64,000 nt of DNA from Actinocatenispora rupis (lineage in GTDB: Bacteria; Actinomycetota; Actinomycetes; Mycobacteriales; Micromonosporaceae). Where the stretch lies: contig NZ_BOMB01000001.1 in assembly GCF_016861975.1 (NCBI RefSeq), positions 1 to 64,000 of the forward strand. The letters run 5' to 3'. The translations under genes and the position numbers were made by a program. Under the pieces are notes generated by a model. That model did no database searches. It saw nothing but the letters and a program-made list of their open reading frames with translations, and was not told the DNA's origin. Of the stretch, positions 59,653 through 64,000 are shown one piece after another; position 1 is the first letter of the stretch; each line of letters opens with the position of its first letter.

Positions 59653-59713
59653 GCCCTCTCCACGGCTGTCGGTACCTCGTTCGTCGTGGCCCGCCCGCCC
59701 GGCCGTGCCGCGG

Positions 59714-60184
59714 TCACGACAGGACCGCCACGTGACTCGCCCGGCAGGCCGCCACCGAGCCGAACAGCGTCGCGTACTCCGCCGGCGCGGACAGGCACGC
59801 CGTCGTCCCGTCCTGCTGCGCGCGCCGCTCCGCCGCCAGCAGCATCGCCACCGCCGCATCCGCGCCGTCCGGTACGACCGGGGTGGACGGGGTCGCGCTC
59901 GCCGACGCGCTCGGCGTGGCGCTGCCGAGCCGCTTCGTCAGCTCCTGTACGTGCCGCCGGTGGTCCGCCCGCAGCGCCGCCAGCCGGTCGGCAAGATCGG
60001 CGTGCCGGACCAGGACCGCGTCGTACGCCGCGACCAGCTCGCGGCTGCCGGCGAGGACCGGCAGCACGGGGCTGGGCGGCGGTGGTTTCTCCGTGTCCGT
60101 GCACCCGGCCAGCCCGGCGGCGGTCACGACCGCGGCCAGCCCGCCCAGCAGCACTCCGCGCCGCGGCAGCGATCCCGAAGCCAT
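59714..60184 (-). CDS. Tat-type lipoprotein, ferritin-like
   Basis: 156 aa, ATG 60184. Signal S-L-P-R-R-G-V-L-L-G-G-L-A-A-V-V-T-A-A-G-L-A-G-C: a twin-arginine with hydrophobic follow-up and a lipobox L-A-G-C (Cys30). The mature part has a Pro linker, a helix pair (R-H-A-D-L-A-D-R-L-A-A-L-R-A-D-H-R-R-H), a Ser/Ala/Pro loop and another helix pair ending C-R-A-S-H. A likely exported four-helix partner of DUF4439. Function unknown. Confidence 0.8.
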   Translation of the reverse strand: MASGSLPRRGVLLGGLAAVVTAAGLAGCTDTEKPPPPSPVLPVLAGSRELVAAYDAVLVRHADLADRLAALRADHRRHVQELTKRLGSATPSASASATPSTPVVPDGADAAVAMLLAAERRAQQDGTTACLSAPAEYATLFGSVAACRASHVAVLS

Positions 60185-60512
60185 CCGTCCATCCTCGAAT
60201 GCGTCGAAGCCGGTCGATGTCCCGCCCGGCCGGCATGTCCGACCCGCCGGACCGTGAGCACTGCCGGCACGCGCGCGTCCGCCACCCGTACCGCCGCGGT
60301 CGCCGCGTGAAAACCCTACGCGACACCCGATCCGTTCCATGCTGACCCGTACCCCGCTCGGTCGGGCGGGTTTCGACCGGGTGGCTGAGCGACCTTTCTC
60401 GCTACGGCGGGTTACGCTTCTCCCCGCGCCGCGTTGGATGTTCTGACGCGGCCTGTACTGGTTGGGACGACACGCCGGTGTGTGACCGCCGTGGGGAGAG
60501 GGGAGGTGCGGC
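60185..60512. other. Divergent gap before rimP
   Basis: 328 bases. TACGCT (60413-60418) is a candidate -10 giving an ~87-base rimP leader that ends in GGGGAGAGGGGAGG. No gene found; a leftward promoter for the lipoprotein is not obvious. Confidence 0.4.
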
Positions 60513-61163
60513 ATGGGTTCCCGTGCACAGCGGCCGGGGTCCGGCGGCCGGGGCGGGCCCGAGCGTCCGGTCGGACGCGGTGGACCGCGACGGACCGGCG
60601 CACCCGAGCGCTCGCGCGGCCCCGCCGGCCCGAGTCTCGCCGCGCATGCCGAGCAGCTGCGCGACATCGTCGCCCCGGTGGTCACCGCCGCCGGGTACGA
60701 CCTGGAGGACCTGGCGATCTCCCGGGCCGGCCGGCGCAGCCTGGTACGGATCGTGGTGGACGGCGACGACGGCGTCAGCCTCGACGCGGTCGCCGAGCTG
60801 TCCCGCGGGATCTCCACGGCGCTGGACGGCGCGGACGAGAGCGGCTCGTTCGGCGCCGAGGCGTACACGTTGGAGGTCACCTCGCCGGGGGTGGACCGGC
60901 CGCTGACCGAGCCGCGGCACTGGCGGCGCAACGTCGGCCGGCTGGTCGCCGTCGGAGTGGGCGGGGAGGCGCTGGTCGGCCGGGTCACCGCCGCGGACAC
61001 ACCGGTGGGTACCGGTGATTTGGGGGTCGAGATGGACGTGGGCGGCGAGCCGCGCCTCCTCCGGTACGCCGAGTTGGGCCCCGGGAAGGTGCAGATCGAG
61101 TTCGGCAGGGCCGATAGTGGTAAGGGTGACGACGATCCGGAGCCAGGGAAGGAGGAGGCATGA
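60513..61163 (+). CDS. rimP: Ribosome maturation factor RimP
   Basis: 30S assembly factor. 216 aa, ATG 60513. The first ~48 residues are a Gly/Arg/Pro-rich disordered arm. The RimP N-domain (A-G-Y-D-L-E-D-L[18 protein letters not shown]) and Y[13 protein letters not shown] are standard. Acidic C-terminal tail. It starts the rimP-nusA-ylxR-infB operon and its stop overlaps the nusA ATG. Confidence 0.94.
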   Translation: MGSRAQRPGSGGRGGPERPVGRGGPRRTGAPERSRGPAGPSLAAHAEQLRDIVAPVVTAAGYDLEDLAISRAGRRSLVRIVVDGDDGVSLDAVAELSRGISTALDGADESGSFGAEAYTLEVTSPGVDRPLTEPRHWRRNVGRLVAVGVGGEALVGRVTAADTPVGTGDLGVEMDVGGEPRLLRYAELGPGKVQIEFGRADSGKGDDDPEPGKEEA

Positions 61164-62191
61164 ACATCGACCTGGCCGCCCTCCGTGCGCTCGAACGGGA
61201 ACGTGACATTCCCTACGAGACGATCCTGAGCACGATCGAGACGGCGCTGCTGACGGCGTACCGGCACACCGAGGGCGCGAACCCGCACGCGCGGGTCGAG
61301 ATCGACCGCCGCACCGGCATCGCCGCGGTGTTCGCTCAGGAGGTCGACGCGGACGGCACGGTGCTGCGGGAGTGGGACGACACCCCGCACGACTTCGGCC
61401 GGATCGCCGCGATGACCGCCAAGCAGGTCATCCTGCAGCGGCTCCGCGAGGCCACCGACGAGGTGACCTACGGGGAGTACGTGGGCAAGGAGGGCGACAT
61501 CGTCACGGGTGTCATCCAGGCACACGAGGCGCGCGCCGAGAAGGGCATCGTGGTCGTCGACCTCGGCAAGATCGAGGCGCTGCTACCACCGTCCGAGCAG
61601 GTCCCCGGCGAGTCGTACGACCACGGCCAGCGCATCAAGTGCGTGATCGTGCACGTGGTCAAGGGCCTGCGCGGCCCGCAGATCACGCTGTCCCGGTCCC
61701 ACCCGAACCTGGTGAAGCGCCTGTTCGGGCTGGAGGTACCGGAGATCAACGACGGCACCGTGGAGATCTGCGCGATCGCCCGTGAGGCCGGCCACCGGAC
61801 GAAGATCGCCGTACGGTCGAGCGTCCCCGGGGTCAACCCGAAGGGCGCGTGCATCGGCCCGATGGGCGCCCGGGTGCGGTCGGTGATGAGCGAGCTGGCC
61901 GGCGAGAAGATCGACATCATCGACTGGTCGGAGGATCCGGCCGCGTTCGTCGGGAACGCGCTGTCCCCGGCGAAGGCGCTGCGGGTCGACGTGATCGACG
62001 CCGCCGCGCGCGCCGCCCGCGTCGTCGTACCGGACTATCAGCTCTCGCTGGCCATCGGCCGGGAGGGGCAGAACGCCCGGCTCGCCGCGCGGCTCACCGG
62101 CTGGCGGATCGACATCCGGTCCGACGCCGACCAGTCGGCACCGCCGGAGCCCGCCGGCGGTGCGGTCGGGGCGGCCGACACCGCCCGTTGA
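61160..62191 (+). CDS. nusA: Transcription termination/antitermination factor NusA
   Basis: 343 aa, the short actinobacterial form without the C-terminal acidic repeats. N-terminal RNA-polymerase-binding domain (about 1-105), S1 domain (G-D-I-V-T-G-V-I-Q about 112-120), then two KH domains ([12 protein letters not shown] and [18 protein letters not shown]). Followed by a strong hairpin before ylxR. Confidence 0.96.
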   Translation: MNIDLAALRALERERDIPYETILSTIETALLTAYRHTEGANPHARVEIDRRTGIAAVFAQEVDADGTVLREWDDTPHDFGRIAAMTAKQVILQRLREATDEVTYGEYVGKEGDIVTGVIQAHEARAEKGIVVVDLGKIEALLPPSEQVPGESYDHGQRIKCVIVHVVKGLRGPQITLSRSHPNLVKRLFGLEVPEINDGTVEICAIAREAGHRTKIAVRSSVPGVNPKGACIGPMGARVRSVMSELAGEKIDIIDWSEDPAAFVGNALSPAKALRVDVIDAAARAARVVVPDYQLSLAIGREGQNARLAARLTGWRIDIRSDADQSAPPEPAGGAVGAADTAR

Positions 62192-62230
62192 GGGGCGAAA
62201 CCGGAGCTTCCCGGCGTGTCCGTACGGCTT

Positions 62231-62265
62231 GCGTGTCACCTGCCCATCACGGGCGGGTGACACGC
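62231..62265 (+). terminator. Strong hairpin between nusA and ylxR
   Basis: GCGTGTCACCTGCCC (62231-62245), loop ATCAC, GGGCGGGTGACACGC (62251-62265): 15 bp with a single wobble. No T-run; probably an operon-internal attenuator or NusA-responsive site. Confidence 0.6.
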
Positions 62266-62340
62266 GGTCCGCAGTGATGTGAAGAGATCAACTCAGGCAC
62301 CGGGCGCTGCCCGCTCTCAAGCCGAGGAGTAAGCTTCTCC

Positions 62341-62700
62341 GTGGTACGTCGCACGTCTCCGGTTCGCACTTGCGTGGGTTGCCGGCAGCGTGCGCCAGCC
62401 GCCGCATTGCTGCGTGTTGTGGCGATCCGGAATGAAGCCGGTCTCCGGTTGGTTCCAGATCCCGCACGGACTCTGCCGGGCCGCGGTGCTCACCTGCACC
62501 AGGACCCGGCATGTCTCGCGCTCGCGGAGCGACGCCGGGCCTTCGGTCGGGCGCTCCGGCTCGACGCCGGATCGCCGGTCGATCCGACGCCGGTCCGGGA
62601 GTACGTGGGGGCACGCAGTGGTGGCAACAGCCGACGGCACGGGACGCAAGGCCCGGGCCCGAACGAACTAGGTAGGTCGACCGACATGAGCGCACGATGA
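62341..62700 (+). CDS. ylxR: YlxR (DUF448) family RNA-binding protein
   Basis: 119 aa, GTG 62341 after GAGGAG. Signature R-T-C-V-G-C-R-Q-R (9-17) and G-R-G-A-H-L-H-Q-D-P-A-C-L (about 48-60). In Firmicutes the homologue (RnpM) binds and modulates RNase P. Always between nusA and infB. The last ~35 residues are non-conserved. Confidence 0.92.
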   Translation: MVRRTSPVRTCVGCRQRAPAAALLRVVAIRNEAGLRLVPDPARTLPGRGAHLHQDPACLALAERRRAFGRALRLDAGSPVDPTPVREYVGARSGGNSRRHGTQGPGPNELGRSTDMSAR

Positions 62701-62783
62701 AGTCACTGTGATGAACAGGCTTCGGGTGTTGCACGAGTGAGGTCGAGCGGGTCTGCCCGCCCGGCCTCGAGATGAGGAGTGCA

Positions 62784-64000
62784 GTGGCAGGCAAGGCCCG
62801 CGTACATGAGCTCGCCAAAGAGTTCGGTACCGACAGCAAGAGCGTGCTCGCCAAGCTGAAGGACATGGGCGAGTTCGTGAAGTCCGCGTCGAGCACGGTC
62901 GAGGCGCCGGTGGCTCGGCGTCTTCGCGATGTTCTCGCGGCGGAACAGCAGAAGGGCGCGTCCGGCGGGGACGCGTCGGCGAAGCAGCCGGCGAAGAAGG
63001 CCGCACCGGCGAAGCCGGCCGTGGAGCAGACGGTGGCCAAGGCGACCGAAGCCCCCGCCGAGGCGAAGCCGGCCGCCGCCCGTCCGGCGGCGCCGAAGCC
63101 GGGTCCGCGTCCGGGCCCGCGCCCGCGTCCGTCCGTTCCGGCCAGCAAGCCGGCGAGCGCGCACGACATCGAGGTGGCGGCGGCGGAAGCGCGCGCCGCG
63201 CAGCTCAAGAAGGACCAGGAAGCCGCGGTCAAGGCTGCCCAGGAGGCGGCCCGGCAACGCGCGGCCGCTCCTGCGCCGCAGCCGCAGGAGGAGCAGCCGC
63301 CCGCGGCGGGTGGCGGCACGGGCGCCGCAACGCGTCCGGGCCCGCGTCCCGGTCCGCGTCCGGGTCCGGCCGCCGCGCCGGCTCCGCGTCCGGGGCAGCG
63401 CCCCGCGCCCCGTCCGGGCCAGCGGCCCGCGCCGCGCCCCGGCAACAACCCGTTCGGTATCGGTCAGGGCGGCGGCGCGCAGCGTCCGGCCGCCGGCCAG
63501 GGCGGTCCGCGTCCGGCCGGTGGCGGTGACCGGCCGCCGCGGCCCAGCCCGGCGTCGATGCCGCCGCGGCCCAGCCCGTCGCAGATGCCGTCCCAGCGCC
63601 CGGCCCGTCCGGGCGGCCCGGGTGGCGGCCGTGGTGCCGGCGGCGCCGGTCGTCCCGGTGGCGGCGCCGGTCGTCCGGGCGGCGGCGGTGGCGGCTTCCG
63701 CGGCGGTGGCGGCGGTGGGGGCGGCGGCTTCCGCGGCGGTGGCGGCGGTGGCGGTGGCTTCCGCGGTGGCGGCGGTGCCGGCGGTGCCGGTGCCCCGGCG
63801 GGCGGCGGTTTCCGTGGCGGCGGTGGTGGCGGTCGCCCCGGTGGCGGCGGTCGCGGTCGCGGCGGTACGAGTGGTGCCTTCGGTCGGCCGGGTGGCCGCC
63901 CGAGTCGGGGCCGCAAGTCGAAGAAGCAGCGCAGGCAGGAGTTCGACAACCTGTCCGCCCCGACCATGAGCTCGGGCGCGCCGCGCGGCAACGGCCAGGC
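62784..64000 (+). CDS. infB: Translation initiation factor IF-2, N-terminal part (3' end outside window)
   Basis: Starts at GTG 62784 with GAGGAG (62774-62779): [20 protein letters not shown], the IF2_N domain. About 405 codons are present, all N-terminal: Ala/Pro/Lys-rich, then repeated P-G-P-R / P-G-Q-R-P-A-P-R units, and from about residue 275 a Gly-rich region with F-R-G-G-G-G blocks. The basic [17 protein letters not shown] motif follows, which normally precedes the GTPase core. The G domain lies beyond the window. A small hairpin (GCGGG/CCCGC near 62750-62762) precedes the gene. Confidence 0.95.
   Translation, partial: MAGKARVHELAKEFGTDSKSVLAKLKDMGEFVKSASSTVEAPVARRLRDVLAAEQQKGASGGDASAKQPAKKAAPAKPAVEQTVAKATEAPAEAKPAAARPAAPKPGPRPGPRPRPSVPASKPASAHDIEVAAAEARAAQLKKDQEAAVKAAQEAARQRAAAPAPQPQEEQPPAAGGGTGAATRPGPRPGPRPGPAAAPAPRPGQRPAPRPGQRPAPRPGNNPFGIGQGGGAQRPAAGQGGPRPAGGGDRPPRPSPASMPPRPSPSQMPSQRPARPGGPGGGRGAGGAGRPGGGAGRPGGGGGGFRGGGGGGGGGFRGGGGGGGGFRGGGGAGGAGAPAGGGFRGGGGGGRPGGGGRGRGGTSGAFGRPGGRPSRGRKSKKQRRQEFDNLSAPTMSSGAPRGNGQ

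Overview
The window is one contiguous stretch of very GC-rich actinobacterial chromosome. GTG starts are frequent, stop/start overlaps (TGATG, GTGA) are common, and many genes have a TANNNT hexamer 6-8 bases before the start codon, as in leaderless actinobacterial transcripts. Gene content (DUF2469, DUF2631-like, DUF4439 and DivIVA proteins, the cdsA-rlmN-dxr-M50-ispG block, an Rv2747-type ArgA) and overall style fit a filamentous actinomycete. A Micromonosporaceae relative is the best guess, but that is inference. I saw no tRNA, rRNA, IS element, prophage or CRISPR array.

Layout. 1-5.8 kb: 3' end of a DUF402 gene, then rpsP-khpA-rimM-trmD-rplS, two tandem signal peptidases, rnhB and DUF2469. 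6.7-12.2 kb: yraN-yifB-dprA and xerC, the last two separated by a repeat-rich non-coding gap. 12.2-17 kb: two PLP aminotransferases flanking a degenerate M23 peptidase, then a Pro/Gln-rich membrane protein. 17.3-24.5 kb: rpsB-tsf-pyrH-frr-cdsA-rlmN and a DivIVA-domain protein. 25-30.6 kb: accessory genes, including a metallo-beta-lactamase/Rieske fusion, an MFS carrier and an ADP-ribosylglycohydrolase. 30.8-35.8 kb: glpD-tetR divergent from an alkyl-DHAP-synthase-like flavoenzyme, a 55-bp minisatellite, and an SMR efflux gene with its TetR regulator. 36-40.7 kb: dxr, M50 protease, ispG (MEP isoprenoid pathway) and a GNAT.

40.9-60.2 kb is the accessory half. It holds an AT-rich promoter island before an unknown membrane protein, a DUF2330 protein, a leaderless argA with a palindrome in its first codons, and a gamma-glutamylation catabolic cluster (APC permease, glutamine-synthetase-like ligase, aldehyde dehydrogenase, SDR, gamma-glutamyl hydrolase) carrying a repeated operator. 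It continues with a RecQ-like helicase fused to a phosphoribosyltransferase, map, a VIT1-type carrier, an NrtR-nadA pair, a KNTase-like nucleotidyltransferase, an RHH-VOC operon followed by a broken MFS gene, a HAD hydrolase, a DUF296 protein and a pair of ferritin-like proteins. 60.5-64 kb returns to core genes: rimP-nusA-ylxR-infB (infB runs off the end).

The core blocks are ordinary translation, envelope and isoprenoid genes. The novelty lies in the regulatory DNA (compact divergent leaderless promoters, iterated operators, a terminator inside a coding region, competing hairpins), in several intergenic minisatellites, and in a few unusual domain fusions. The most promising candidates for something undescribed are the RHH-VOC operon, the MBL-Rieske fusion, the RecQ-PRTase fusion and the operator array in the gamma-glutamylation cluster. 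Long open frames antisense to real genes are abundant here and are GC artefacts; they are left out.
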